Shown here piece after piece: positions 24,077 to 36,700 of a stretch of 64,000 nucleotides of DNA. The stretch covers positions 12,239,842-12,303,841 of the forward strand of contig CM042084.1 in assembly GCA_023512835.1 (NCBI GenBank), given 5' to 3'. Each line of letters opens with the position of its first letter. Within the stretch, counting starts at the first letter, position 1. Both the position numbers and the translations under genes were made by a program. The stretch comes from Taxillus chinensis. Taxonomy: Eukaryota > Streptophyta > Magnoliopsida > Santalales > Loranthaceae. The notes beneath the pieces are model-generated. The model had not been told where the DNA came from. It did no database searches and saw only the letters and a program-made list of their open reading frames with translations.

Positions 24077-24876
24077 CTCACTTAAGCTCATTATATTTAA
24101 ATTAAATATCACATCACATGTACACCCGTGTTCATCCGAATGAGATACAATAATATGTCAATATATGTACCTTAATGTGATATAATAATAAGTTGCATTA
24201 CAATATATTAATTGGTGAAAACAACAAAACTAATTTAATTTAATGTTTAAGTAAAGTAATTGTTATTTTCTTAATATTCTACATATATAATTATTATATT
24301 ATGTGATAAATTGATATATTATAATAATTGATATAGTATCAGCTAATTATTATAATACCTTCCTTTGGGCTGGTTAATACCCGCATGAATTTACACACCC
24401 ACAAACATTCAATATCTCTCATGAATAATTTACATAGGAGAAGTCACTTTGGCGACATCCTATTTCAATTAATCATTTAGAATGATGAACAACTAAATTT
24501 AATCATAAATGATTTACCATATGATATTTGAATTTAAAATTTATCATACAATATGTGAATCTGAATTTACCGCATATTTACACAAATATAATGTGGATGA
24601 TACAATTTATTTCACAAAATAAACTATTGCATTTAATTGCGCAAAAAAAATTCTTCCAAAAATAATAATTATATCTTTCCCATAATATTCTAATTGCACA
24701 AATAATTATAGAATCTAAGACATTACTAAATAAACATGGGATTTTATAATTGTCTGTGCATTAGATTTCCCTACCAACTATAGCCACGAGAATTTTAAAA
24801 TTCAAGATATAAATCAATTTTATTATTATTGTTATAAATTAAAAGGCAAGAAGACACCTAAAAACTGAACGTGTAA

Positions 24877-24908
<32 letters not shown>

Positions 24909-25029
24909 GTGTGTGTGTTTCCCGCAAAGAATGATTGATGAATTAAAGTATTAGACAACACAAAAATGAATTTTGCGTGGAAACATGAATGAAATCGTCC
25001 AACTTTATAATCAATCAAAATATGGCCCA

Positions 25030-25300
25030 CGATTTTCCATTATTGCGCCAGGCCTGCGAACCGAGCGTAGCCAATCAGGGGTTCCCCCCGCATGTTTTGC
25101 CCAAAACCTTGAGGCCCCGACTTACGCATTGAAATCAGCAGAGCAACGAGGGATCTAGCGGGTGAGAGAACCAGCGAAGCAAAGAGGGATCTAGGGGGCG
25201 AGAGGGCCAGCTTCCAATATCGACCAATATATGTATGCGACTTTCCTCCTTTATCGATTTCGCGGGATAGGGGCTAAGCGCGCGCGGCACACCAGGGCGG
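25030..25300. other. GC-rich leader block in the Copia insertion
   Basis: A GC-rich stretch between the tandem array and the primer-binding site. A unit of about 35-40 bases (GAGGGATCTAGSGGG.GAGAG.CCAGC) occurs twice near 25147-25215. No protein recognised. Confidence 0.4.
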
Positions 25301-25598
25301 AGGCGAGTTCGCTTGGTGATTCTTCAATCTATGTTCTAACCTAGCCCACGATGTCGGCGACTTCGCTTTGATCAAGAACGAGCGACGATGTTGGGCCACG
25401 ATCTCACGATCTGTTTTGTCGTGGTTTGTGTGTTCGTCCAAGAGAGAGAGAGAGGAATCGTGCGGCGAAAAGAAGAGACTTTTTTTTTTTAATGGCAAAA
25501 CTGTGGTGCGGCGGAAGAAAACATGACAACGTTGATCGATATTAATATAACGGCAAGATCAAACATGACAAGGATTTAGGATATTGATAACATACATC

Positions 25599-25614
25599 CT
25601 AGCTCTGATACCAT
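25599..25614 (-). promoter_or_regulatory. Copia primer-binding site (initiator tRNA-Met type)
   Basis: Read on minus it is TGGTATCAGAGCTAGG, complementary to the 3' end of plant initiator tRNA-Met, the usual primer of plant Copia elements. The bases just upstream on minus (TGTTCACA) would be the 3' end of the 5' LTR. Confidence 0.85.
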
Positions 25615-25615
25615 A

Positions 25616-25798
25616 TGTGAACAAATAATATGAACACCCAAGATCATATATGTTAATCAATATCACAGTATAATGATACTTACCCGTTTTCTCTATACAG
25701 ATCAAGAATGAACGCTACGGGTGCGATTGTCTTCTCCCTCTTGTTCTCTCCTTGACGGCTCAACTCGATGGATGAGTTAGTGGTTACACCACTTATTT
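25616..25798 (-). mobile_element. Partial 5' LTR of the Copia element
   Basis: Sequence next to the primer-binding site, starting TGTGAACAAATA on plus. It runs into the right 324-bp repeat after about 180 bases. A CA dinucleotide at 25792-25793 could be a true LTR end, but LTRs this short are unusual, so truncation is more likely. Confidence 0.55.
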
Positions 25799-26122
25799 CA
25801 TTCTTATTAAGTGATCCTTTCTTCTAAATATTTGCACTGGCGTTAAACTTAGGATCCACAACGAGATACATAGAATTTATGAGCAGATATACTTTCATAA
25901 TTTATGGGCCGACCAAAATTAAAATTTGACTAAAAATTAACTAAAATTTTTAAAAAGTATACACACTAACTCACTATTACTACACTATAGTTAGCAATGG
26001 TTAAATTGGCCGGCTATATTTAGCCTATAAAAAAGGACCAGCTATTTTTATTTTTTTGTTTCTTTATTTCTTTTCTTACACCTGTATTGTTTGAGGGGAG
26101 GGTAGAGCGTTGCAGGGAGCAG
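25799..26122 (+). repeat. 324-bp direct repeat, right copy
   Basis: The partner of 20031-20354. Unlike the left copy, it continues smoothly into the G-rich block at 26123. This shows that the right junction is the original context and the left copy's right edge is the breakpoint. Confidence 0.9.
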
Positions 26123-26430
26123 GGGGTGGCACGGTGGCTGGGGAGGGAGATCCAGAGGAGAAGGGGCATCGGCGCAGCGGGGGAGAGAAATCCAAGGGAG
26201 AAGGGGAGTCTCGGCGGTTGGTGAGTGGCGGCGCGGCGCCGATGAGCAACGGCGGGAGAGGTGGGCAGCGGAGCGACGGCTGGGGCGAGAGATTTGAAGG
26301 TGAAGGCTAGCGTAGCTAAGGAGAGAGATCCAGGGGGTAGGAGTGCGGCGCGACAGCTGGGGAGAGAGATCCATGGGGGATAGGGCGGCGGTAGGGGAGG
26401 ACGGCGGTGGTGGGACTGCCGGGAGAGAAA
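26123..26430 (+). repeat. G-rich island with GGAGAGAGATCCA minisatellite-like units
   Basis: The words GGGGAGAGAGATCCA.GGGG and GGAGAAGGGG recur about every 45-70 bases in degenerate form. The 140- and 108-codon minus-strand ORFs across it are Pro/Ser-rich products of the same repeat and resemble no family. Confidence 0.6.
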
Positions 26431-27500
26431 AGAAAAAAACAATTTAGGGAGTTTTTGAATTTTTTTTAAGAAGGCAATCCGTTCGTTTTGATTTTATAAT
26501 ATCAAGGACAAATTATTTAAAAGAAAGAGATTTAAGATTGTTAAAAGAAAAAAAAAAAAAAAGCAAAACGGGACAAACCAAAAATCACTAGCCACGTAAA
26601 AAAAAATCACAGACACAGAACCCATCATTCAACCAGACCATGTTGAACATAGTAGAGACCAAAGAGTAACAAGTCATAAGCCAAGGGCTAGTGGGCAGAT
26701 CTTATCAGCAAACCAAAGTCAATACACACACACACACATACCAGAAAAACGACACGATCGAGTAATAAATGAAGAAAACAGACTCATCTGAAGTTCCTGG
26801 TTTTTTTTTTGTTTGTAATTTAAGTTCCTGGTAATTTTGTCTTTCTTTGACATGTTTCTCTGTATATTTCAATACTAGGGTCAGATGGACGTTGTGTAAA
26901 TAGCCACGCATGGTTTTCAGGAAAGAAACGAAACAAAAGAGGCACGCTCTGTGTGTGCAACGTTCATGACTAATATATATATAGGTAGTTAGTGTTCGAG
27001 ATATGAGGCAGCAGCAAAGGGACCATCAAAAACAAAAGCCAGAGAAAGACAGCAGCAAAGGGAACTCATAAATCAAAATGAAAAAAAAGAGAGGATGAAA
27101 CCAGCACATGAAGAACAGACCAGAACATGAAAAAAAACATATGAGAAATAGACCAACACTTGCATACGCAGGTACATGCTAAAATACAGCAAGAACGTGC
27201 ACGGATTTACCAAAAAAAAGAGAGAGACTAGAATACAAGCTAAAATACAGCAATCAAAACACACACACAAAAAAAAAGATAGAAACAAAGCCGAAAGCTA
27301 TGGGATATAGCGATCTCTGTGATGGGCGATTTGGTGCCATGGCTTTGTCCGGAGGAGCAAGAGAGGTCAGCGAAGGTGCTGGAGGATGACGATGGACATA
27401 GGACTGCTGCAGAGACCAGAGAGGGAGGCGACAATGGACCGTGGGTTCAGAGCGCTGGGCGCGGGGGAGATGAAGCGGCTGCACGTGCGTTAGGTAAGGT

Positions 27501-27501
<1 letters not shown>
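26431..27501. other. Upstream flank of the golgin gene
   Basis: AT-rich with several A-runs and a short CA repeat (26720-26738). No gene seen. The words CCAGCACATGAAG and AGCAGCAAAGGGA each recur nearby, so part of it may be a local duplication. Confidence 0.4.

Positions 27502-27567
<66 letters not shown>
27502..27567. repeat. (TAA)22 microsatellite upstream of the golgin start
   Basis: Twenty-two perfect trinucleotide units ending 210 bases before the golgin ATG, so in its promoter or 5' UTR. The poly-Ile frame read through it on minus is meaningless. Confidence 0.95.
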
Positions 27568-27569
<2 letters not shown>

Positions 27570-27777
27570 GTGTCCTGGCCGGGTCTCAGATCTACCGCCT
27601 TGAAACGTTCACGCGAAGCCTCCTTCAGAAATTGAAGAATCATAGAAATCGATTTCGCACTTGTTGTCTTTCTTCGTCACTGTCCAAGAAATCTGGCAGA
27701 CTAGCAGGCTGTTCCTGAGATTCGTGTGATCATTGTCGGTTTTGTTTGTTTTGTATGTTGGGTTCCCCAATTCAATC

Positions 27778-30700
27778 ATGTGGAATTCAATCGCCAACTT
27801 GAAGGAGAACCTCGACAAGATCGCCCTCGACGTCCATGGTTCCGACGAGGATGAAGGCGCCGAGGAGCTCGAGATCCGCGGTGGTGGAGACGAGGATTCA
27901 TCCGCCTCCGTTCGCCGGAACTCTCACAAGTTTGCGCACACCAAGCCGGCTTCGCGCCCTCCAGCGGCGCCCGAGGTGGATTCCCCCTACAATTCCGAGG
28001 TATTTTTGTGTTTTCGGTCGTAATATGATGATTTTCCGGTGCGTTTGGCTTCGTAGGATCGGGAAAAATGTGCCTATTGAGTTTGTTGCATTTGTCATTC
28101 CCATTGGGGTAGTGATGGATGGGATTTGATTTCTTCTAGCTCATTGATGTCGGTGTGATGGGTTCTTGTGAGGCAGATTGTGCAATTGGTTTTGCCCCCA
28201 TTATATAAAATGCACAGTGATTTTTGCGCTTCTAATTCTGTTGGGTAGGTGATGGGATTTGATTTTGGTAGCTCAATGATGTGTGATGAATTATTGAGGC
28301 CGATCCTCCTTTGATCCACCCTACTTTCATATCAAGCGTTGGATGAATTGTGGTTTGGTGTTGTTATAGAATAAATTCTTGATGGAGACTCCGTGTTGCA
28401 CACTAGTTATTAGTTTTCAAATGCACCAGATAACAGACTTTCCATCATCTTCTTATTCCACCCTCATTTTGTGAGTGTTTGTGTGGGGTTCTGGGAATTC
28501 ATTATAATGCCAAAATTTAATTTTGAATTTGAATTTTCGTTGGGTAAAGATGGTGAGTGACACTGGCCTGATCAGAGACATTGTCATTGTTATTCTTAAA
28601 TCTTAAGCACTGATTACGTGGAGCTGCTGGTGGACTTTTCTTGTTTTTATATGTCGCTTAGTGATGTTTTTTTCCCCTTGCCTTTCATTTTTTTGCAGAT
28701 TGAACAATACAAAGCAGAAATAAAGAAACTTAAAGATTCTGAGTCAGAAATTAAGGCATTATCTGTTAACTATGCAGCTCTACTAAAAGAGAAAGAGGTA
28801 GGTGCTTAATGGCTGCTGGCTGGTTTTTGTTTGTTCACAACTATTGTAAGATATTTCTGCTTGTTTCGTGCTCTACTGAATGGATTTTTGACCATTCATT
28901 ACACAGCTAACACTTTAAAGTAGTTGACAGGCCTCTTAAGAATGAATTTTGACCCAATGAAGCTTGCATAGTGATAAAACCGTGACATTTGGCAAAACCC
29001 TTTACTGCCAAGTGCCAAGGCGCATTCATGTGGAAAATTTCCAGCAAGCCTGCATTACAATTTACAACATTGGCATGATTATTTTCCCAAAATTTCATTA
29101 TGTCACTTTTGCCTTTTCTTGCATTGTTTTTCTTTATGCATTGACAAGTAGGTCAAAGCTGTAAAACATGTCGCTATATTCTGCTGTGTATATGCTACAT
29201 GAATAGTCTCTAAATTTCAATGATTTTAATTTATGATTTTTTACTTTAATTTAATCCCCAGGATCAAATTATGCGTCTGAATGTAGAAAATGGATCGCTG
29301 AAGCAAAACCTCAATACCACAAATGATGTTTTGAAAGCCTCCAGGAGTGACAGTTTTAAAACATCAACAAATGGCACAATTGTGCTCAAGGTATTCTCTG
29401 ATGTTCTTTGAAGAAATTTTCCCGTGTTGTACATATTATTTAATAGCTTCTGCCTTTTCCCTCTGAATTTGGATTTACATGAACTAACTTGTATTTTGAA
29501 TTTTTGATGGATTTGTATATGATTTTGTTGAATGCATATTGTTACAGATATGTGCTGAGTTATAATATGTCTACCTACTACTTCTTTGACCATGAAATGT
29601 TGCTTGACTTGATATGTAATGTTTCTCTCATTGTAATAAAAAGTGGAGTATGAAATAAGCCACCTATGTACTTGCTGTTATTCTAATCATGCCTTTACCT
29701 GAGAGATCTATGCTGAGCTGAGTCATCTGACATGTATCAATATGTTGAATTTTGTCGTATATTCTGTAGTAGATGTTCTATGTGATGTGAGTATATGACT
29801 GTCATTTTGATTAACTGTGAACATCTGGTGACATGTGAGCCTTCTATATTTGCCAGAATCCAACTTGGTGAATTTATATCTTCCTATGCTACGCAGTAAA
29901 GCCATCAAAGTTTTTGATGAATTACTAGTTTGGCTACTATGCAAGATGGGAAGTTTTTATGAAGGCTACCTAGCCATTTCTGAGGCTCGTGCTTCTTTGC
30001 GCAAGTTGGGTTGTGTATGTAAATTATGATGTTTAATTTTCTTTTTATGAGCCCTAAAGGTGGTTTTATGTGTGTGATTTGGAACATCTTTTGTTTTGTT
30101 AATGTTCAAAAAAATGTCCCCCCAAAATCATGTTTTTTTCTTTATAGCAATGCTTAACCTTTCATACAACTTTTCCCATTTCAGCATTATTTAAACATTG
30201 CACTTCTTCTGAAAGCATGTTTTATGGTGCCCATTGTACAGACAACATGGACTGCTGCCTCTAGTAAAACTTGTGGGTGAACCTTTGAAGATTCTTTAAC
30301 CTATAAATAAAAATGACTTCTTAGTTGTTGATGTTGTCTCTTGACGTTTAGAATTTCTTTTGTAGGGAAATGGCAAGCTATCACCTAATCAACAAAATAA
30401 ATATGCGACTCAATTCAAGAATCGTTCCAGTGGAAACCACATACAAAATGGGCTATATAATGGAGTCAAGAATTCTGTACATCCTAACGAAAATAGGTTG
30501 GAACCTAAAGACTCAAATTTCCCTGGGAAGGAAAAGGTAATGACACCTTGTATTTTCTGTTTACTAGCATGTGCGTGCTTCTGGTTTATTTTTCAATTTT
30601 CGAGTGACAGCAGAGAGTTCTTCTATTTTATTTGTTCAAATGAACCTTTTGGTTTCTTTTAAATTATTTTATGTTTATCTGTAATGACTGAAATTGACAA

Positions 30701-33700
30701 AAGATAAGCTATGCCTTTTAGGAGCTTGCAGAATTGCTAGAAGAGAATAACAGGTCTCTGGTGGCAGCACAAGCTACATATGAATCACAAATAAAACAAC
30801 TAAGGATGGAACTTGAAAGAGAACACAATAATTTCAAAAGTTTGCAGCTCAAATTACAGGGTATTAACATTATTTCAACTTGAAGATACACTTGCGTAAA
30901 TTTTGCATTTGTTGTCTAATGCTTTGGTTTTATTTCCAGATGAGCAGAAATTGAATGGTTCTTTTCAGGCAGAACTGGAATCTATAAGGAGGGAAAAGGA
31001 AAAAGTGAGTTTTAACTTTTTTTGAAGTTGTTTTTGGTTGTCATTTTCTGAAGCTGTTATTTAGGGGCTAGGCTGCTTTCTGCAATTCAGGAACACTTGC
31101 AATAGGCTGGTTTGATAACTTTCCATGGCTTGAAACCTGAATTTTCAGTTTGGGTTTGGGTTGGGCTCCACTGAATTCATTTTTATTTTTTTTATTTTAA
31201 TCGTTCATTTATTTATTATTATTTATCTAATTATTATCATTTAAAAACAAATAATGTATAAATAATTAAATGAATCATAAATTTGAGTTCAATTTATTTT
31301 TATTTTATCTAATGACTTTAGTTATTTGTTGAATTCCATACATGTAATTATTTCCTGTAATTTATTTAGCTCTGGATCCATGTCAGTGCCTATATATATA
31401 TAAATATTGATATCACACGTTCTGATTATATCATCTAGCAATACACTTCTATATTATCAAATTTATATTTATAATTTATATTTGATTTTTTGTTTTCAAA
31501 AATAAAAAGTTCAGACCTGAAATTGGGTTTTTCGAACCTGAAATTCTCAACTTCTGGGTTTGGATCAGGCAAGATAGTTTTCAACCAAAACCCAAAATAT
31601 TTTTGAGCTTAGCTTGCCTGATTATCCTGATTGCTCTAGCCTACTTCCATTGTAACTCATTTATTGATCCAGGGGTAAAATTATTGGCTTGTGTAGTAAT
31701 TAGCTTTAAATTTAATCCTAAAACTCAAGCTTTTACATGTCGATCCGTTTTAATGTGTATATTTGCTTAATGTGGATAATGTTATAAAGTATATCCATGT
31801 TTATTGCTATGAAAAGTTCATGTTTATGAACCTGCTTATGTATTCTTGATTTGTCATCTCTTTAATTGACAGGCATTTGTAGAGAAGGACGAGATAAAGA
31901 ATGAATTGAACAAGAAAATGTCAGAAATAAGGCGTTTGCAGATGGAGCTGCAGAGAAAGCAGGACGAAGATGCAGATGATGTTCAGAGTTTGAAAAAAGT
32001 AAATGTAGCGCTGGAGAATGAGAATGAAAATCTTAAGGTTGATTAACCTGTGCATTTGTACATTTACTTTCACGCAAGAGTCTGCAAAGCAGGAAAAAAT
32101 TTTCTGCACTCACACTTTGACAATGACTTTAGGATTTGAAGCTGGCATAATAATATTCAGTTTTAGATGGAAAAAACAATCTCGAGGATGCCTTGAAAAT
32201 TATTGGAAACCTCTCAACTTGCAAAGTCATATCATTTGATTCAGATAATTCAGTTGAGCATTCAAGTGCTATCAGTGAGGTTAAGACTCCAGGGAAAAAA
32301 TTTTAATTTTAATTTTAATTTTAATTTTTATCTGTTACTTTATTGTTAGGCCCTGTAAGGCAATTGAAGTTATATGACAAAGTAGTATTCTCAACCAATT
32401 ATAGTTACATCTTTGCTGGCTGTTGAACATGGGCTTCTAAGCTTTTAGCAGGCCATTTCCTCGTCTGTTTCATATGTTAGGTTTCATGTGTATTATTTAT
32501 TTTAATTTTATTTTGTTGCTTCTGAAGGCAAGTTTAAATTATCATTATTGTTTTTAATGCAGAAGGTACATTCCCTAGGAAATTTTCCTGGAAAAGAAGA
32601 GTTAGAGTTGAATTTGCAAAAGTTGGAGAGCAACTTGAAGGAAGCCAATCAAGGAAAGGATAAAGCATTACAACAGCTGGCCCGTCTCAAGCAACATTTG
32701 TTAGATAAGGTTTTGAACCATTAACATCTTCATTGTTTCCTAGTAGGCCACCCATCCACTAGTGACCTTCCATCACTTGTTTAATTGGTCATCTGATTTT
32801 GTAGATTAAATGTGATTATGATATTCCTTTTAAAGCATGGTCTAGGTGCTGCTTAGGGGACAAGGCACAGATGAGATGTCTAGGCTGTGCCTTGCCTTTC
32901 CTAGGTAGTGAAAGGCACTCACCTGATGAGTTGGACAAAAGCCATGGCACTCGACTGACCAAGGCAACGCTTAGGCATCATTTTTTTTTTAAAATAAATA
33001 TCAGGCACAAAAGACGCCATTTATGCCTTGTTTAATGCTTACCGTCCATGCTAACTTCTCTCCTCTCCTGCATCAAAGCCACAAATGATCCCGACATTTC
33101 CTCTCAACGATTGTTATCATCCCGACATTCCCTCTCGACGTCAACGGTTTCTGTTGGTTCTTTACACTTCTCTTCTTTCGTTGTTATCGCTATTCCTGTC
33201 ATTGTCAGGGGTCAATGGTCGCTAGTCTCTCTCTTTCTCTCTCTCTCTCTCTTGTAGCAATCAATGCTTTACTTGTAGATTCATCAGTCATCACTCATAG
33301 ACTATAAAGAACTAAACTGAGTCAACTAATCGTATTTAAAATATTAAATATATTTTAATTAGGTTTTTTCTTTGTTTTAATTTTTAAATATTAAAGTTAA
33401 ATATGATAAAATATGTGAAATCTATCATTATATTCATAATTCATAAAATATCTTTTTTTCTCTATATCTCTATGTTATAATGTAAGAATTGCAATAGAAA
33501 TTCGTATATAAAATTATATATATATTAGCCTTGATCGCCTAGGCACCACCTAGGTGATGCTTGCCTAATCTGAACCTTCAAATGTCCGGTTCGCCTTGAC
33601 ACTTTGAAAACTATGCTTTGAAGGTATTATAGTATTGATTTTCTGAGTGGAAGACTTCTTCTGAATTAATTTCAAGTTCCACTTCCAGTTTTGTGCCTAG

Positions 33701-36700
33701 CCCCATACGTGGCTAGGCACACTGCTATGCAGGGGATATATCTGTTTCTATGTTGTATAGAAACAGAACCTTGCCTTCCTAACAAATGACTCGATGGCTG
33801 GATGCCTCTTTGCACAAAGCTGTGTTCATTGACAGAAATTCATTTCAGAGCCTGAGATTCTTTATACATTGCAAGTGGATTTTAAAATTTCTCGCTTTTA
33901 TGATTTAAGGATTTTTCATTATTGTAAAACTGTCCAGGAATCTGAGGATTCAGAGAAAATGGATGAGGATAGCAAAATCATTGAAGAATTACGAGCAAAG
34001 AATGAATATCAGAGAGCTCAAATTTTAAATTTGGAAAACTCTTTGAAGCAGGCGATTGCATGCCAGGAAGAGTTTAAGATGGCTAACAACAGTGAGCTTC
34101 AAAAGTCCAAAGACATTATTGATGACCTTCATAAAAACTTAGCAAGCTGCTGGAACACAATAGATTCTAAAAATGTTGAACTCCAAAATCTACAAACTGC
34201 CCTTGGCCAATACTACGCTGAAATTGAAGCCAAGGTAATTTTTTTGATTTTTTTTGATTTTCTACAGCTCCACACTTCTTGCATGATGTTTTTATTTCAG
34301 TTTTACTTGCTCATTTGTAGGAACATTTGGAAAGAGAATTAGGCTTGGCAACAGAAGAGTCAGCCAAACAAGTAGAACTTTTGAAGGTGGGACTCATTCA
34401 TTCTCTGAGTGCCCTTTTTCCGTCATTAGATTGTGTAACTAATATAATTGAGATTTAAATGAGTTTTTTTAACTCTCTTGGTCATGTGCAAATATAGGGG
34501 TTCTCATACCAATGAGGATCAGAGTGTGGTGTCTATAAACTGAATTTGATGAAATGCAGTCAAAACATTGTTTCCTGAATCACAACAATAATTTTATTTT
34601 GATTCTTGGCTGTAAATGATGGTTTAATTTTAATACCATTGAATAATCATTGTTTTCCTTCATCGTCAGTTATGTTTGGACGGCCCCATTTGGATTTGAT
34701 ACCCTCATAAGGTCGTTCACTGGCCATCCTCATTCATGGTCTCATTTATTTGGTGGTTTGAATCCATTCTCCTTAGGATTCCCATTCCCACAAGCCCCAT
34801 TGGGTTCCCAATCCCAATTCCCAATATGAAAAAAATCTAGTCCAAGTTCGGTCATAAGAATCAATTGGAATTATTCTCATCTTGCAGTTCACAATGAGTC
34901 CAATAAGTTATTGACCTTGTTAATTTTCCATTCCAAGTGCAATCTCAATTCATTGAGTCCAGGGATCCTTTCACGCGGTCTCTGAAATGCATCCTGCAAC
35001 TAATTATTGTTGAAGAGTATGGATCCAATGCCACTTGAGCTTTTGAAAACAGTAGTTGGAGATATCAATATCTATTGAATTTGTGTGCTGGAATGCAATG
35101 GCCAAGAACTCGAAGACAAGACTGAAAAGAAAAGAATAAAAATTTATCTTTTGCGAGCATGAGGGAAAACTAATGACACATGAAAAATATTGGAACTGAA
35201 CTGGTCTTCACTTTATTGTGACAATTCATTATTGCAGATCTTTTGCCTTAAATGGTGCCATCATATGTTGTCTTTTGTTTTATGTGAAGTTCTCAAGTCA
35301 TAACCAGGGATGATATATTTTCCCAGCAGCACATATTTAAGCTGTTGTTTGCACTATCATTTGGATCATTCATTTTTCCAAGTAAATCAAAACTGTTTTC
35401 AATTTACTGAATTTTATTTTTTGTATTTAGATAAAATAAATGGTGGGCCATATTTTTTTAAATATTTTTTATATATGATTTGTGTAAACTAGATTCTTCC
35501 TCAAGCCTACTGATTTGTTTGTTAATGGTTCTTTACATGTAAAGCCATTTTATTTTGAATTGTTGGATGGATGAAATTGTCTACTCTTTGGCCAGGTTGT
35601 GAATCAGCAGTTAGATTTATCAAAGAAGCAAAAAGACGAAATTTTGGAAAAACTTTCTCAAACCGAACGGATTTTAGCAGAAGGAAGAGCCAGATCAAAT
35701 AAGCTTGAGGAAGACAATGCAAAGTTGCGTCGTGCTCTTGAGCAGAGCATGACAAGAATCAATACAATGTCAATGGACTCCAATTATTTTGTTGACAGGT
35801 TATATTTATATTTGAACCAACTATCATGCATTTACTGATATATGCATTGATGTCTATAGAGCTGGTCACTTTGCATGGACAATCTTGTTTCTAATTGTTC
35901 TGGAAATTAATCACATTCCTGTAAATAGTGCAGCGTTTTTTTGTTTTGCTCCAATTATAGTGATGCATAATACACACCAAATTGAGTGGAAAGGAAACTG
36001 ATTTTTAAGGGTTAAATTTGGAACAAAATTCAGCTTTAGGTTGTATGAATGCTTTTGCTCTATGTTGCATGCATACTGATACAAGTCTGATTCGGAGATA
36101 CAACAAATCTCGGAAACTATGATACTATTAATGTTCAGATTATGCTAAATTATTTGTTGTATAATTTGAAAATAAATTTATATTTAATAGAAATGAAAAT
36201 AAAATCTTGTCATGATATTTCAGTGCTCAACTTCCAAATGCTGGCCACAATCCCTGGTTCGAAACATTTTTCCTGTAGCCACAAAACGTTGCCCTCCCCG
36301 AAAAGAATGAGAGCCTAGACTTCATCATAATTACTATTTTTCAACTGAAGAAAAGAAATATAGACAAATTTTCCTATGATTTCTAGATAATATAGAAATT
36401 TGAAACAACATTGATGGTAGGCGTCTTGGCGATGGATACTGAGGGCCTCCTATTAGACCAAATGTTAGATTAATGAAATTTCACCAAAAAAATCAAAAAG
36501 CATCAAGAAGAGCACAGCTGTCATGGCGTCTTCGTTATTTATTGAATATTTCAAATAATTTTGGGAGTTGAATTTGATTCTTGTTTGTTGTCTTGCTCTT
36601 TCTTAAGGAGTATTATTAACAAAATTATTGGCACCTTTTGGCAGGAGGATTGTGATCAAGTTACTTGTAACTTATTTTCAACGGAACCACAGTAAAGAGG

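Larger units (their letters stand above)
20355..25798 (-). mobile_element. Decayed Ty1/Copia retrotransposon fragment (5.4 kb insertion)
   Basis: The block lies between two identical 324-bp repeats. Going right to left (minus strand) it has part of a 5' LTR (25616-25798), a tRNA-Met primer-binding site, 2.6 kb of leader and tandem repeats where gag should be, a protease Asp region near 22930, integrase, reverse transcriptase and RNase H. The 3' LTR is missing on the left: no copy of the 25616-25798 sequence occurs near 20355. The element is therefore truncated, and could not have arrived here as a complete copy. Confidence 0.8.

Noticed and set aside
20031..26122. 324-bp repeats as LTRs of the Copia element
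   Set aside because: They lack TG/CA ends, the primer-binding site is not adjacent, and the right copy continues into unrelated G-rich host sequence.
36220..36300. GGTTCGAAAC motif as a tRNA B-box
   Set aside because: No A-box or cloverleaf could be placed around it. It looks like transposon sequence within an intron.
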